Origin: JAGTRP01 sp035255045
GTDB lineage: Bacteria > Pseudomonadota > Gammaproteobacteria > Burkholderiales > Rhodocyclaceae
DNA: 64,000 nt
Direction of reading: 5' to 3'
Assembly: GCA_035255045.1 (NCBI GenBank)
Contig: DATFAA010000165.1
Location: 27,343 to 91,342 of the forward strand
In this document: positions 36,631 to 46,484 of the stretch, one piece after another
Layout of the letters: the number at the start of each line of letters is the position of its first letter
Numbering within the stretch: the stretch's first letter is position 1
The notes under the pieces: generated by a model
Told to the model about the DNA's origin: nothing
Databases searched by the model: none
What the model saw: only the letters and a program-made list of their open reading frames with translations
Position numbers and translations under genes: made by a program

Positions 36631-38199
36631 TCAATTTCCCCTCTGGAACATTTTCAGCATGCGCTGGGTAACGTGGAAGCCGCCGACGATGTTGATCGTC
36701 GCGACCAGAATGGCCGCCCCGGCGAGGATGGCGACGACGTCGTCGGCCGAGCCGACCTGCAGCAGGGCGCCGATGACGATGATTCCGCTGATGGCGTTGG
36801 TGACGCTCATCAGCGGCGTGTGCAGGGCAGGCGTGACCGACCAGACCACTTGCCATCCGATGAAGCAGGCCAGGACGAACACCACGAAATGGCTGAGGAA
36901 ACTTGCCGGCGAAACCGCGCCGACGGCGAGCAGCAGGATCAGGCCCCCGGCCACGCCCGCTGCCGTGGACAGGGCCCTGGCACGTGGCGACTGCTCGACA
37001 GCTGCGGGGGCCGGTGCCGTTGTCTTGGCGAGGGGGGCGGCCGGGGCGGCGGACGGCTGGGGGCGCGGGGCCGGCCAGGTCACCTGGCCTTGATGGATGA
37101 CCGTGGTGCCGCGAATGACCTCGTCGTCCATGTTGATCGCCATCCGGCCATCCTTGCACGGCGTCAACTCCGTCAGCAGGTGGAACAGGTTGGTGCTGTA
37201 GAGCTGGCTGGATTGCGTGGGGAGGCGGCTTGGCAGGTCCGTATAGCCGATGACCGTCACGCCATTGTGCTCGATCACCTCGCCGGGCTGGGTGAGTTCG
37301 CAGTTGCCGCCCTGTTCCGACGCCAGGTCCACGATGACGCTGCCCGCCTTCATCGATTCGACCATGTCGCGGGTAATCAGCTTGGGTGCCGGTCGCCCCG
37401 GGATGAGCGCGGTGGTGACGATGATGTCCACTTCCCGGGCCTGTTCGCGGAACAAGGCCATCTCGGCATCGATGAATGCCTTGCTCATCTGCTTGGCGTA
37501 GCCGCCGGAGCCGGAGCCGTCTTCTGCGAAGTCCAGTTCCAGGAATTCGGCACCCATGCTCTCGACCTGTTCCTTGACCTCGGGACGGGTGTCGAAGGCA
37601 CGCACGATGGCGCCCATGCTTCCGGCGGCACCGATGGCGGCGAGGCCAGCCACGCCGGCGCCGATGATCATCACTTTTGCCGGCGGCACCTTGCCCGCCG
37701 CGGTCACCTGGCCGGTGAAGAAGCGGCCGAAGCGATTGGCTGCCTCGACCATGGCGCGGTAACCGGCGATGTTGGCCATCGAACTCAGGGCGTCGAGCTT
37801 CTGTGCCCTGGACAGCCGGGGTACGGAGTCCATGGCCAGCACCGTTGCCTTGCGGCTGGCCAGGTGCTTCATCAGGGTATCGTTCTGGGCCGGCCAGATG
37901 AAGCTGATCAGGGTGCTTCCATCGCGCAGCAGATCGGCTTCATGGCAATCCAGGCCCGGATGCTGTTGCGGCGCGCGCACCTTCATCACGATATCGCTCT
38001 CGGCCCACAGGCGCCTTGCGTCGGAAACCACCTCGGCGCCGGCTGCCGCATAGTCCGCATCGGAAAAGCGGGCGCTCATCCCGGCACCGGCCTCGACGGC
38101 CACCGTGTAACCGAGTTTCAGGAGTTGTTTCACCACAGCAGGCGTCGTTGCGACACGCTGTTCGCCTGGGTGTATCTCTTTTGGGATCCCAAGTCTCAT
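36631..38199 (-). CDS. pntA: Proton-translocating NAD(P) transhydrogenase, alpha subunit
   Basis: About 522 residues in one chain, the E. coli-type layout. The NAD-binding dI domain contains IIGAGVAGLAAIGAAGSMGA, then a Pro/Ala-rich linker around 385-415, then four C-terminal membrane helices. The start at 38199 (MRLGIPKE) matches PntA N termini and has GAGG eleven bases upstream; the ATG three codons earlier would sit on the ribosome site. It is the first gene of the minus-strand run, so the operon promoter should be in the gap 38200-38529. Confidence 0.96.
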   Translation of the reverse strand: MRLGIPKEIHPGEQRVATTPAVVKQLLKLGYTVAVEAGAGMSARFSDADYAAAGAEVVSDARRLWAESDIVMKVRAPQQHPGLDCHEADLLRDGSTLISFIWPAQNDTLMKHLASRKATVLAMDSVPRLSRAQKLDALSSMANIAGYRAMVEAANRFGRFFTGQVTAAGKVPPAKVMIIGAGVAGLAAIGAAGSMGAIVRAFDTRPEVKEQVESMGAEFLELDFAEDGSGSGGYAKQMSKAFIDAEMALFREQAREVDIIVTTALIPGRPAPKLITRDMVESMKAGSVIVDLASEQGGNCELTQPGEVIEHNGVTVIGYTDLPSRLPTQSSQLYSTNLFHLLTELTPCKDGRMAINMDDEVIRGTTVIHQGQVTWPAPRPQPSAAPAAPLAKTTAPAPAAVEQSPRARALSTAAGVAGGLILLLAVGAVSPASFLSHFVVFVLACFIGWQVVWSVTPALHTPLMSVTNAISGIIVIGALLQVGSADDVVAILAGAAILVATINIVGGFHVTQRMLKMFQRGN

Positions 38200-38529
38200 C
38201 AATTCCATCCTCTTGTTTGCTGTTCAATGGCTCATCGGCGTGGTGTCGGCTGATGCCTGACCAGCCTTGGTGACAAAGTTAAATACGACGGCCTGCCCTG
38301 TCTTGCACCGCGGGGTACGGCGATTGACTGGCAGTGCTCCGGATGGGGGGAAAGTCGATATCGAAGGACCGGCGCGGGTGCGGGCCGCACGGCCCTGCGC
38401 CCTGGATCAATCTGGGTGCCCTCTCAGGCAAGACTGCAGGGCGGCGCCATTCGTATCGTTCAGTCGTGCTGAGAAAACATGTTCGGCGCCCTGGGCCGGT
38501 CCGGCACGAACCGAAGGAGAGAGGCAAAA
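38200..38529. promoter_or_regulatory. Divergent control region between pntA operon and coxG-MGD operon
   Basis: About 330 bases with no credible gene, lying between the two long divergent runs, so promoters for both must be here. A GC-rich inverted structure is near 38371-38402. No clean -35/-10 pair, sigma-54 element or known operator was found by eye. The two AraC-family proteins of the block are candidate regulators. Confidence 0.5.
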
Positions 38530-39075
38530 ATGTATATCGAACGCACCTTTGTAGTGGATTCGCCGTTGCAACGGACGTGGGATTTCCTGAACGAGCCGGA
38601 GAAGGTGGGCGCCTGCCTGCCGGGCTGCCATACGGTCGAGGTGGTCGGGGCCGGAAAATACAAGGCTTCGGTCGGTTTGAAGGTCGGCCCGATCAAGGCG
38701 GGCTTCAACGTCGATGTCGAGACCATCGAGGAGCGCCCGCCGATCTATTCCGTGTACACGATGCGGGGCGACGACAAGGACGGCAGCAGCAAGATAAGCG
38801 CGGAATGCACGCTGGCCTTGAAGGAGGTCGATGGCACCCGAACGGAAATCACCTACACGTCGAAGGTCCAGATCGTCGGCAAGCTCGGCAAGTTCGCCGG
38901 CGGGGTCATGGACAAGATGGCCGACAGCATCAACACCAAGTTCATCGCCGCAGTCACCCAGCAGATCAGGATCCCGGACGACAGCCAGCCCGCCGACGAC
39001 AAGGCCGGGGCGGGAGTCTTCGGCAGCGTGAAGTCGTTTTTCAAGAAGAAACAGATCCCGGAGTCCGCTGGCTGA
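38530..39075 (+). CDS. Stand-alone CoxG/SRPBCC-family protein
   Basis: 181 residues. The START-like CoxG fold is recognisable from MYIERTFVVDSPLQRTWDFL and the amphipathic tail with the basic segment VKSFFKKKQ, which may touch the membrane. ATG 38530 has GGAGAGAGG upstream; the earlier start would place that site inside the gene. This is a second CoxG in addition to the domain fused to the large subunit. It heads the MGD-enzyme operon, where CoxG proteins are not usual, so it may tether either molybdoenzyme to the membrane (inference). Confidence 0.82.
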   Translation: MYIERTFVVDSPLQRTWDFLNEPEKVGACLPGCHTVEVVGAGKYKASVGLKVGPIKAGFNVDVETIEERPPIYSVYTMRGDDKDGSSKISAECTLALKEVDGTRTEITYTSKVQIVGKLGKFAGGVMDKMADSINTKFIAAVTQQIRIPDDSQPADDKAGAGVFGSVKSFFKKKQIPESAG

Positions 39076-39139
39076 GCCTCGTGGCCCGCCTGGCGAATCA
39101 AATTAGAAATTACCGCAGTTCCGGAGGAGGATCACCGAC

Positions 39140-41767
39140 GTGAGCAATCAAGAACCTACCCAGAATTCCCTGAAGCCGGGGAAATGGATCAATTCCACCT
39201 GCAAGATGTGCCTGCACTCCTGCTCGACGCGAGTGCACGTCACCGATGACGGGGTCATCAACAAGATCGAGGGGAATCCAACCAACCCCTCCAATGCCGG
39301 CAAGTTGTGTCCCAAGGGGAATGCCGGAATCCTGCGCCACTACGATCCGCAGCGATTCAAGCAGCCCATGCGCCGGACCAATCCGGAGAAGGGGCCCGGC
39401 ATCGATCCCAAGTGGGTGCCGATCAGCTGGGAAGAGGCCTTCGACATCACCGTGCGCGAAATCAAGAAGTCCCTGGACGAGGATCCGCGCAAGATCCTGC
39501 CGTCGCTGGAAGACTTCCAGAAGATGCATATCTGGTTCTGGCCCCTGGCTATCGGCAACCACAACTTCTATCAGTCCGGCGGGACCATGTGCGGCGGCGC
39601 CTACCACCCGCTGAACGGTTACATCCACTCCGCCTTCGGCGCGGTCAACGATGCCAAGTACTGCAATTTCTGGCTCAGCAACGGCGCCGGCGATGGCTTC
39701 TCCTCGCATCTGCACGCGGCTGCCCAGTCCCACTGGGTGGCCAAGGCACGTATCGAGCGCGGCATGAAAGTCGTGGCGGTGGAGCCGCGCATGTCCATCG
39801 CCGCCGCCAAGGCCGAGGAATGGGTGCCCATCCGTCCGGCTACCGACCGCCATTTCGCCATGAGCATGAGCCATGTGCTCGTGTACGAGAAGCTGTGCGA
39901 CTACGAATTCCTGCGCAAGGACACCAATGCACCCTACCTGGTGGGGCCGGACCAGTTCTTCGTACGCGACGAGAACCGGCAGATCTACGTCTGGGACAGA
40001 AAGGACAACCGCGCCAAGCTCTGGAACGATCCGACGCTGAAGTCCGAGAACATGGCCCTGGAAGGCGAGTACGTGGTCAACGGCGTCAAGTGCCGTCCGG
40101 CTTTCCAGGTCTACAAGGACATCCTCAAGGACGCCTCGCCCGAGGCGATGGAACAGCTCACCACAATTCCGGCGGCCACCGTGCGGCGAATTGCCCGTGA
40201 GTTCGCCAAGGAGGCACGCATCGGCGAAACCATCACTCTCCCCGATGGCCGCACCGTGCCTTTCCGGCCAGCTGCCTACAATTACTATCGGGGCGCCCAG
40301 GGCCACAAGAGCGGCATGATGACCAATCATGCCTTCCAGCTGACCAACATGCTGATCGGCAATATCGACCATCCGGGCGGCCGTTGCGGCGTCACCATCA
40401 CCGACGGCTGCGTCGACAACAACCACTGCCTTCCCGGCGAATGCGGCCAGATGCTCGGTGCTCCGCACCAGCTGGGCCACATGCCGCCCTTCTCCTGGCC
40501 GCCCAACGAGTATCACCTGGCCGGCTTCTTCCCGGTCGGCGTCAATGGCCCGCACCTCAACATGCTTTCCTACCTGGAGCCGGAGAAGTATGGCTCGACC
40601 TTTAAGCCGGATGTCCTGGTGAATTGCCACTCCAATCCGGTGTGGTCCATCCAGGGGCCGCGGGACAAGTGGCTGCAGTTCCTGCGCGAGATGCGCTTCA
40701 TCGTCTGCGTCGATGTCATTCCCACCGAAATGACCGATTTCGCCGACGTCGTCCTGCCGTCCAGCGATTATCTGGAAACGTACAACTCGGTGATGATCGA
40801 GCCGCCCTATACCGAGGGCATCTGCTTCCGCCAGCCGATCACGCCGCCCCTGTATGACACCAAGAGCGAGGAGGAGATCTTCTTCGAGATCTCCGAGCGG
40901 CTCGGCGTGCTCGACCAGTACAACGAAGTCATCAACCTCATCCTCGGCTTCAACCAGAAGCCCCACCTGATGCTGGAGCCCGGCAAGAAGTATTCCGACC
41001 GGGATATCGCCGAGCGCGTCGGCCTGCTGTGGAACGACAAGCCCATCGAGTGGTACATGGAGCACGGCCATTCATCGACCGAGCGCCGCCTCGACAAGTG
41101 GTATCGCCCGTGGGACGGCATGCGCCTGCTGTTCTACATCGAGGACCTGCCCTTCCAGCGCGAGCAGCTGCGCAGGCAGTTCGAGGAAGCCAAGGTGCCC
41201 TTCCGTCACGAGTGGCCCTTCGACGACTACCAGCCCTTGCCGACCAATGTGATCGATCCCATCCACAAGGAGGCGAAGGAGTACAACCTGTACGCCATCA
41301 CCTTCAAGGATATCCAGCTCAATTTTGGCGAAAGCCTGAGCATTCCCTGGATCAAGGACATCACCTACCGGGATCCGGTGCATACCGGTCTGCTCCTGAA
41401 CCGTGCCACGGCCAAGAAGCTGGGCCTGACCGACGGCGACATCGTCCTGGTGGAATCCCCCTATGGGCGTCTCTACGGCCGTCTGGCGACCACCGAGGCG
41501 ATGCATCACGAGACCCTGGGCGTATCCAATGCCCTGTCGCGCACCAAGAGCGAAAACCGTTCCGCCCTGATGGCAGGCGGCCACTACAACGACCTCCTCC
41601 CGTACGACATGCGCAATACGGACGGTGCCACCGGCCAGCCCGAAACGAGCTGCCGCGTGAAGCTGACGAAGCTCGACGACTGGCCCGATTTCCTCAAGGG
41701 CGGTTCCACGGTGTATGACTACATCGACTCGATCAAGAATGCGAAGGGCAAGGGAGGGCTCCAGTAA
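39140..41767 (+). CDS. Catalytic subunit of a cytoplasmic bis-MGD molybdo/tungsto-enzyme
   Basis: 875 residues, GTG start with GGAGGAGG. A DMSO-reductase-family subunit: an N-terminal [4Fe-4S] site from Cys21, Cys24, Cys28 and Cys57, then about 95 residues later Cys151 in GGTMCGGAYHP as the likely metal ligand, followed by the dinucleotide-binding domains. There is no Tat signal, so it works in the cytoplasm. Size, partners and lack of signal recall phenylacetyl-CoA:acceptor oxidoreductase (PadBCD) and other quinone-linked cytoplasmic members more than Dms, Psr or Nap. The substrate is not determinable. It overlaps the beta gene by TAATG. Confidence 0.88.
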   Translation: MSNQEPTQNSLKPGKWINSTCKMCLHSCSTRVHVTDDGVINKIEGNPTNPSNAGKLCPKGNAGILRHYDPQRFKQPMRRTNPEKGPGIDPKWVPISWEEAFDITVREIKKSLDEDPRKILPSLEDFQKMHIWFWPLAIGNHNFYQSGGTMCGGAYHPLNGYIHSAFGAVNDAKYCNFWLSNGAGDGFSSHLHAAAQSHWVAKARIERGMKVVAVEPRMSIAAAKAEEWVPIRPATDRHFAMSMSHVLVYEKLCDYEFLRKDTNAPYLVGPDQFFVRDENRQIYVWDRKDNRAKLWNDPTLKSENMALEGEYVVNGVKCRPAFQVYKDILKDASPEAMEQLTTIPAATVRRIAREFAKEARIGETITLPDGRTVPFRPAAYNYYRGAQGHKSGMMTNHAFQLTNMLIGNIDHPGGRCGVTITDGCVDNNHCLPGECGQMLGAPHQLGHMPPFSWPPNEYHLAGFFPVGVNGPHLNMLSYLEPEKYGSTFKPDVLVNCHSNPVWSIQGPRDKWLQFLREMRFIVCVDVIPTEMTDFADVVLPSSDYLETYNSVMIEPPYTEGICFRQPITPPLYDTKSEEEIFFEISERLGVLDQYNEVINLILGFNQKPHLMLEPGKKYSDRDIAERVGLLWNDKPIEWYMEHGHSSTERRLDKWYRPWDGMRLLFYIEDLPFQREQLRRQFEEAKVPFRHEWPFDDYQPLPTNVIDPIHKEAKEYNLYAITFKDIQLNFGESLSIPWIKDITYRDPVHTGLLLNRATAKKLGLTDGDIVLVESPYGRLYGRLATTEAMHHETLGVSNALSRTKSENRSALMAGGHYNDLLPYDMRNTDGATGQPETSCRVKLTKLDDWPDFLKGGSTVYDYIDSIKNAKGKGGLQ

Positions 41768-42381
41768 TGAGCAAACTGGGAATGGTCTTCGACCTGAAGG
41801 CGTGTATCGGCTGCAACGCCTGTGTGGTCGCTTGCAAGCAGGAGAACTCGGTGCCGGACGGGATCTTCTTTACTCGGACGTTGAGCTACGAGTACGGCGA
41901 GTATCCGAACGTGAAGCGGGTCTATATCCCGACCATCTGCAACCATTGCGAGGATGCGCCGTGCGAGAAGGTCTGCCCCAGCGGCGCGACCTACACCCGC
42001 GCCGACGGCATCGTCATGGTCGATCGGGACAAATGCATCGGTTGCAGCAGCTGTGCCGTCGCCTGCCCCTACGACATGCGCACGATGCTCGACAAGTCCG
42101 CCCTGGAGAAGGGCCTCTTCGGGACCGGGGAACTCACCCCGTTCGAGAAGCAGGGCTATGGCCGCTATACGCCGGGAACATCGCTCAAGTGCGATTTCTG
42201 CAGCCAGCGGGTCGATGCTGGCCTCAAGCCGGCCTGTGTCGCCACCTGTCCGACCAATGCACGGGTTTTTGGAGACCTCGACGACCCCAACAGCGAGCCC
42301 AGCGTCCTGATTCGGAAACGGGGCGGCCGTCAGCCCCTGCCGGAGAAGAACACCAAGCCCAAGGTCTACTATGTCGAATGA
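41767..42381 (+). CDS. Four-cluster ferredoxin subunit of the MGD enzyme
   Basis: 204 residues of the DmsB/NrfC/PsrB type. Four [4Fe-4S] motifs are visible: CIGCNACVVACKQ, CNHCEDAPCEKVCPS, CIGCSSCAVACPY, and CDFCSQR with a later CVATCPT. It carries electrons between the catalytic subunit and the membrane anchor. Its ATG overlaps the stop of the catalytic gene. No twin-arginine signal is present, consistent with the cytoplasmic side. Confidence 0.94.
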   Translation: MSKLGMVFDLKACIGCNACVVACKQENSVPDGIFFTRTLSYEYGEYPNVKRVYIPTICNHCEDAPCEKVCPSGATYTRADGIVMVDRDKCIGCSSCAVACPYDMRTMLDKSALEKGLFGTGELTPFEKQGYGRYTPGTSLKCDFCSQRVDAGLKPACVATCPTNARVFGDLDDPNSEPSVLIRKRGGRQPLPEKNTKPKVYYVE

Positions 42382-42420
42382 GGCGCCCTTCCATCACTTC
42401 CTTTATCGGTAGGTACTACG

Positions 42421-43341
42421 ATGACTCAAAATAGTACGAACGCTGTCGGCAACTCCTTCAAGCTGGGCTATCGCTTCCAGAGCTATTGGGGTACGTCCAT
42501 GGCCCGCGCCTTCTTCGCCGCGGAAGTGGGTACGGGCACCTTCCTGGTGTCGCTGTACTTCGATTACCTGCTGGGCATGATCCTCGGACTTGCCCTGGCA
42601 GGCACCCTGAAGCCCTTTTTCCACCTGTCCCACATGGGGGTTCCGGCCAAAGCCTGGCGAGCCATGCTGCGGCCCGATCGCTCCTGGGTGAGCCGGGGCG
42701 GCATCTCCATGGTCCTGCTGGTGGGATTCGGCGCCCTGCATATCGCCAACCGCAGCATCGGCCTCGACAAGACGCTGGGCCTCGATCCCCAGGTGGGCGA
42801 GATGGTTAGGTACGTCGCCATTGCGGCAGGGCTGGTGGTGATCTGCTACCAGGGGATGGCGATGTCGGCCTCGGAGTCCTTCACGCTGTGGGCAAGCCCG
42901 CTGGTGCCGGTGGCCAGCTTCTGTTATGCCCTGACCGCGGGCGCCCTCTCGCTGCTCGCCATCGGCTGGGCGGACCTGGGCGCCGAGCCCCAGGCGGTCC
43001 TGGTGAAGTTCCTGGAAAGCATGCTCCTGCTTGATCTGGTCATCGTTGCCGGCCTCCTCATCCATGCCCGCAGCAAGTCCAAGGGCGGCGCGTTTTCGGT
43101 GAATCTCCTGATGCGGGGCGAGCTGTCCGGCCAGTTCCGCCTGGTGGCGGTGTTCCTCGGCCTGCTCGTTCCGGTGGCGCTCGTGGCCTATGGCGGCACC
43201 CAGCGGCTGTTCGTGGCCGCTGCCGTGGTTGCCTTTCTGGTGGGGTTCTACACGCTCCGCACCCTGTTGTTCAAGGCAGCGGTTTATGAGCCGATCACCC
43301 ACGATCTGGCGGGCAGCATCGGGTTGGCCCGGTCGCGCTGA
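42421..43341 (+). CDS. Membrane anchor (DmsC/NrfD-like) of the MGD enzyme
   Basis: 306 residues with about eight hydrophobic helices and no cofactor-binding histidine pattern. It resembles DmsC/NrfD-type subunits, which exchange electrons with the quinone pool. It follows the ferredoxin subunit by 40 bases, and its start has only a weak ribosome site. In this operon the complex could oxidise a pathway intermediate and reduce quinone, or the reverse. Confidence 0.85.
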   Translation: MTQNSTNAVGNSFKLGYRFQSYWGTSMARAFFAAEVGTGTFLVSLYFDYLLGMILGLALAGTLKPFFHLSHMGVPAKAWRAMLRPDRSWVSRGGISMVLLVGFGALHIANRSIGLDKTLGLDPQVGEMVRYVAIAAGLVVICYQGMAMSASESFTLWASPLVPVASFCYALTAGALSLLAIGWADLGAEPQAVLVKFLESMLLLDLVIVAGLLIHARSKSKGGAFSVNLLMRGELSGQFRLVAVFLGLLVPVALVAYGGTQRLFVAAAVVAFLVGFYTLRTLLFKAAVYEPITHDLAGSIGLARSR

Positions 43342-43355
43342 GGAGGCCCGTCCAA

Positions 43356-44342
43356 ATGGGTAGAGCGGGATTCGATATGTTCTCGAGACCGGAGGAGGCG
43401 ACAGCCAATGCCGGTCCGGGACGGTTTGGCATCCGTGGGACGACGGTCGGGCGCGCTGGTATCAACGGGTTCCGCCTGCATGAGGCGGAGGCACGGGTGA
43501 TCGAGGAAGACGTGCTGACTATCGACATCGAGGACGTCGGCAGCTTCTCCCTGATGTGGACGCCCACTTCGGACACGACCCAGGCCGCGGCCTATTGCAT
43601 CGAGGACGGCATTCTCGGCGATTCCGGTGTGCCGGAGCAGCTGGCGATCGCGGCGGGGTTCGCATTCACCGAGGGCATCGTCAATACCCTGTCCGAAATT
43701 GCCCATATGGCGGTTTGCCCGCAACGGACGGACGTTGTGCGGATGCGCCTGACCCATCCGGAAGTCGTTTCCGTCCGTCGCCGCAATGTCGTCATGAACA
43801 GTTCCTGTGGCGTCTGCGGCGGGCGGGAGCAATTGCAGGATACGGTCGCCAGCTGTGCGCCGGTCTCGGACATGCTGCGGGTGACGGTCGCCGATCTCAC
43901 CGGGATCGGCAGCCAGATGCGGAATCGGCAGGCCATTTTCGATTCCACCGGGGGAGCCCACGGTGCCGCAATTTTCGACTCTGCCCTGGGCATGGTGGCC
44001 GTGGCGGAAGATCTCGGAAGGCACAATGCCCTCGACAAGGTGATCGGCTACCGCTTTCTTGCCGGCCTGGGATTTGCGGGATGCGGGGCCTTCATCTCGA
44101 GCCGTATCAGCTATGAGATGGTGGCCAAGGCGGCCCGTGCGGGCTTCGAGATTCTGGCGGCCATCTCCGCTCCGACTTCCCTGGCGATAGAAATGGCCGA
44201 ACGCTCGGGCATAACCCTTTGCGGTTTCGTCCGCAGCGGGAGCGCCGAAGTCTATACCCATCCGCACCGCATTATTGCAGCCGCCAGCGCTGTGTCCTGC
44301 CATCCGCTGGCTCATCGGCAAACGTCATGCGATCTCTTCTGA
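43356..44342 (+). CDS. fdhD: FdhD-type sulfur carrier for molybdoenzyme activation
   Basis: 328 residues. The functional Cys pair is Cys151/Cys154 in NSSCGVCGG, and the following TGGAHGAAIF and EDLGRHNALDK match FdhD. FdhD transfers sulfur from a cysteine desulfurase to the bis-MGD cofactor of formate dehydrogenases. Placed directly after the MGD enzyme it suggests that this enzyme also needs a sulfido ligand. GAGGAGG precedes the start. The N-terminal 40 residues are longer than usual. Confidence 0.93.
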   Translation: MGRAGFDMFSRPEEATANAGPGRFGIRGTTVGRAGINGFRLHEAEARVIEEDVLTIDIEDVGSFSLMWTPTSDTTQAAAYCIEDGILGDSGVPEQLAIAAGFAFTEGIVNTLSEIAHMAVCPQRTDVVRMRLTHPEVVSVRRRNVVMNSSCGVCGGREQLQDTVASCAPVSDMLRVTVADLTGIGSQMRNRQAIFDSTGGAHGAAIFDSALGMVAVAEDLGRHNALDKVIGYRFLAGLGFAGCGAFISSRISYEMVAKAARAGFEILAAISAPTSLAIEMAERSGITLCGFVRSGSAEVYTHPHRIIAAASAVSCHPLAHRQTSCDLF

Positions 44343-44577
44343 GGTCCGCTGTCGGAGCCCGGGTCCTTGGGGCTGCGAGGGCCACGAGCCACAGGGCCTG
44401 GGCGAAGTCGCTTTCGGGGGCCGAAGCGGCGGGTGCCGCGGCAGCGCTTCCTGGATGTCCGATGAAGGAAATGCGATCGGGATGTGTCTCGATTGCTCGA
44501 GTTTGGTTTGTCTCTGTTGCCTCGAGACGTCTCATCTGCCGGTCTGCTGTCCTCTCCCTCCGTCACCGGTGGAATTT

Positions 44578-44614
44578 ACGGTTTGGGAGAGTGTTCTCCC
44601 AAACCGTCTTTTTT
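44578..44614 (+). terminator. Strong rho-independent terminator after fdhD
   Basis: ACGGTTTGGGAGA pairs perfectly over 13 bases with TCTCCCAAACCGT around a GTGT loop and is followed by CTTTTTT. It ends the coxG-MGD-fdhD unit about 235 bases after the fdhD stop and lies just before the ETF-QO start. Confidence 0.95.
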
Positions 44615-44621
44615 GGGTTCT

Positions 44622-46274
44622 ATGCCTGTGCAGCGTGAAACAATGGAATTCGATGTGGTCATCGTCGGCGGCGGCCCCGCCGGCCTGGCTGCAGCCATTC
44701 GGCTCAGACAATTGGCCATCGAGCAGGATCGCGAGTTGTCGGTTTGTCTCATAGAGAAGGGTGCCGAGATCGGGGCCCACATCCTGTCGGGCGCGGTCAT
44801 GGACCCGCGGGCCCTGACGGAACTGCTCCCCAACTGGAAGGAGGAGGGCGCCCCCCTCGAGGTGCCGGTCACCGAGGACCGCTTTTTCATCCTCAGCGCC
44901 GCAGGCCAGTTCAGGGTGCCGAACATGGCGTTGCCGAACTGCTTTCACAACGAGGGGAACTACGTCATCTCCCTGGGCAGGGTCTGCCGCTGGCTCGGCG
45001 AGCGGGCGGAAGCCCTGGGAGTGGAGATTTATCCCGGCTTTGCCGGCGCCGAGGTGCTGTTCGACGGGAACGGCGCCGTCAAAGGCGTGGCCACCGGGGA
45101 CATGGGCCGCCTCAGGGACGGCTCGGAAGGTCCCAATTTCCAGCCGGGCATGGAATTGCACGGCAAATACACCTTTTTCGCCGAGGGCTGCCGGGGGCAT
45201 CTGGGAAAGCAACTGGAAGCGAGATTCAAGCTCCGGGACGGAGCCGATCCCCAGACCTACGGCATCGGAATCAAGGAGATGTGGGAAATCGACCCGGCGC
45301 ATCACCGGCCGGGCCTGGTCATCCACACGGGCGGATGGCCCATGGAGTCGGACACCTACGGCGGCGGTTTTCTCTACCACCTGGACAACAACCAGGTGGC
45401 GGTGGGCTTTGTCGTCGGCCTGGGCTACGAAAATCCCTATCTGTCGCCGTATGAGGAATTTCAGCGTTTCAAGACCCACCCGGAAATACGCAGATTCCTG
45501 GAAGGCGGCAAACGGCTCGCCTACGGCGCCCGGGCACTCGTCGCCGGAGGGCTGCAGTCCCTGCCGAAGCTCGTCTTCCCCGGCGGCGCACTGATCGGGG
45601 ACGATGCCGGTTTCCTCAATGCCGCCCGCATCAAGGGTTCCCATTGCGCCATCAAGAGCGGGGCGCTGGCGGCCGAAGCTTGCGTCAACGCTCTCGCCGC
45701 CGCCCGCCAGCGCGACGAATTGACCGCCTACCCGGAAGCCTTCGAGCGAAGCTGGCTTTACGAGGAACTCTACCAGGCCCGGAATTTCAAGCCCTGGATG
45801 TCCAGGGGACTGAAGCTTGGCGCCATCATGTCAGGTATAGATCAGATGGTCTTTGGGGGCAGGGCTCCCTGGACTCTGCACCATGCCGGGCCCGATCACG
45901 GCAAGCTCAAGCCGGCTGCCGGATTCCAGCCCATCGCCTATCCCAAGCCTGACGGGGTGGTGACGTTTGACCGCCTGTCTTCGGTCTTCCTGTCCAGCAC
46001 GAACCATGATGAAGACCAGCCCAGTCATCTACAGCTCAAGGATGCGGGTGTGCCTGTCGCCGTCAATCTCACCGTCTACGATGCTCCCGAGCAGCGCTTC
46101 TGTCCCGCCGGCGTGTACGAGATCGTGCGCGACGCCCAGGGCGGGAATGCGCGGCTGCAGATCAACGCCCAGAACTGCCTGCACTGCAAGACCTGCGACA
46201 TCAAGGATCCGACCCAGAATATCGAATGGGTGGCGCCCCAGGGGGGCGAGGGGCCGATTTACGTGCAGATGTAA
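44622..46274 (+). CDS. etfD: Electron-transfer flavoprotein:ubiquinone oxidoreductase
   Basis: 550 residues. The N-terminal FAD site is VVIVGGGPAGLAAAIRL, membrane-surface loops follow, and the C-terminal [4Fe-4S] site is formed by CPAGVYE and CLHCKTCDIKD. It passes electrons from reduced ETF, loaded by acyl-CoA dehydrogenases, to quinone. The start at 44622 is used because the larger frame begins before the 44578-44614 terminator, and MPVQRETMEFD resembles family N termini; ATG 44643 is the alternative. There is no clear ribosome site. No etfAB or acyl-CoA dehydrogenase is in the window. Confidence 0.93.
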   Translation: MPVQRETMEFDVVIVGGGPAGLAAAIRLRQLAIEQDRELSVCLIEKGAEIGAHILSGAVMDPRALTELLPNWKEEGAPLEVPVTEDRFFILSAAGQFRVPNMALPNCFHNEGNYVISLGRVCRWLGERAEALGVEIYPGFAGAEVLFDGNGAVKGVATGDMGRLRDGSEGPNFQPGMELHGKYTFFAEGCRGHLGKQLEARFKLRDGADPQTYGIGIKEMWEIDPAHHRPGLVIHTGGWPMESDTYGGGFLYHLDNNQVAVGFVVGLGYENPYLSPYEEFQRFKTHPEIRRFLEGGKRLAYGARALVAGGLQSLPKLVFPGGALIGDDAGFLNAARIKGSHCAIKSGALAAEACVNALAAARQRDELTAYPEAFERSWLYEELYQARNFKPWMSRGLKLGAIMSGIDQMVFGGRAPWTLHHAGPDHGKLKPAAGFQPIAYPKPDGVVTFDRLSSVFLSSTNHDEDQPSHLQLKDAGVPVAVNLTVYDAPEQRFCPAGVYEIVRDAQGGNARLQINAQNCLHCKTCDIKDPTQNIEWVAPQGGEGPIYVQM

Positions 46275-46484
46275 CCCTCAGTGTCAGAGGCGTCGATAGA
46301 CAACGTTGCCAACGGAATTCGGAGAAGGCGTGCCGCAACCTCATCCCCTTCATTTCAAACAGATCATCGAGCCGGTCCGAAGGGCGGGAGACCGATTCGG
46401 ATGCTTCGGCAGACCATTGCTCGGGGCGGCGACCTGCGCCTGCCTCGGGCCGGATCTTTCCGCAGCATTTGACGGGAATGCGTC

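Noticed and set aside
39140..41767. Formate dehydrogenase or perchlorate/nitrate reductase
   Set aside because: FdhD next door suggested formate dehydrogenase, but the Cys151 context, the partner subunits and the missing Tat signal do not match standard Fdh, Nar, Nap or Pcr; left unassigned.
44484..44621. Early start of the ETF-QO frame
   Set aside because: The added residues would be encoded across a 13-bp perfect terminator stem and are not like family N termini.
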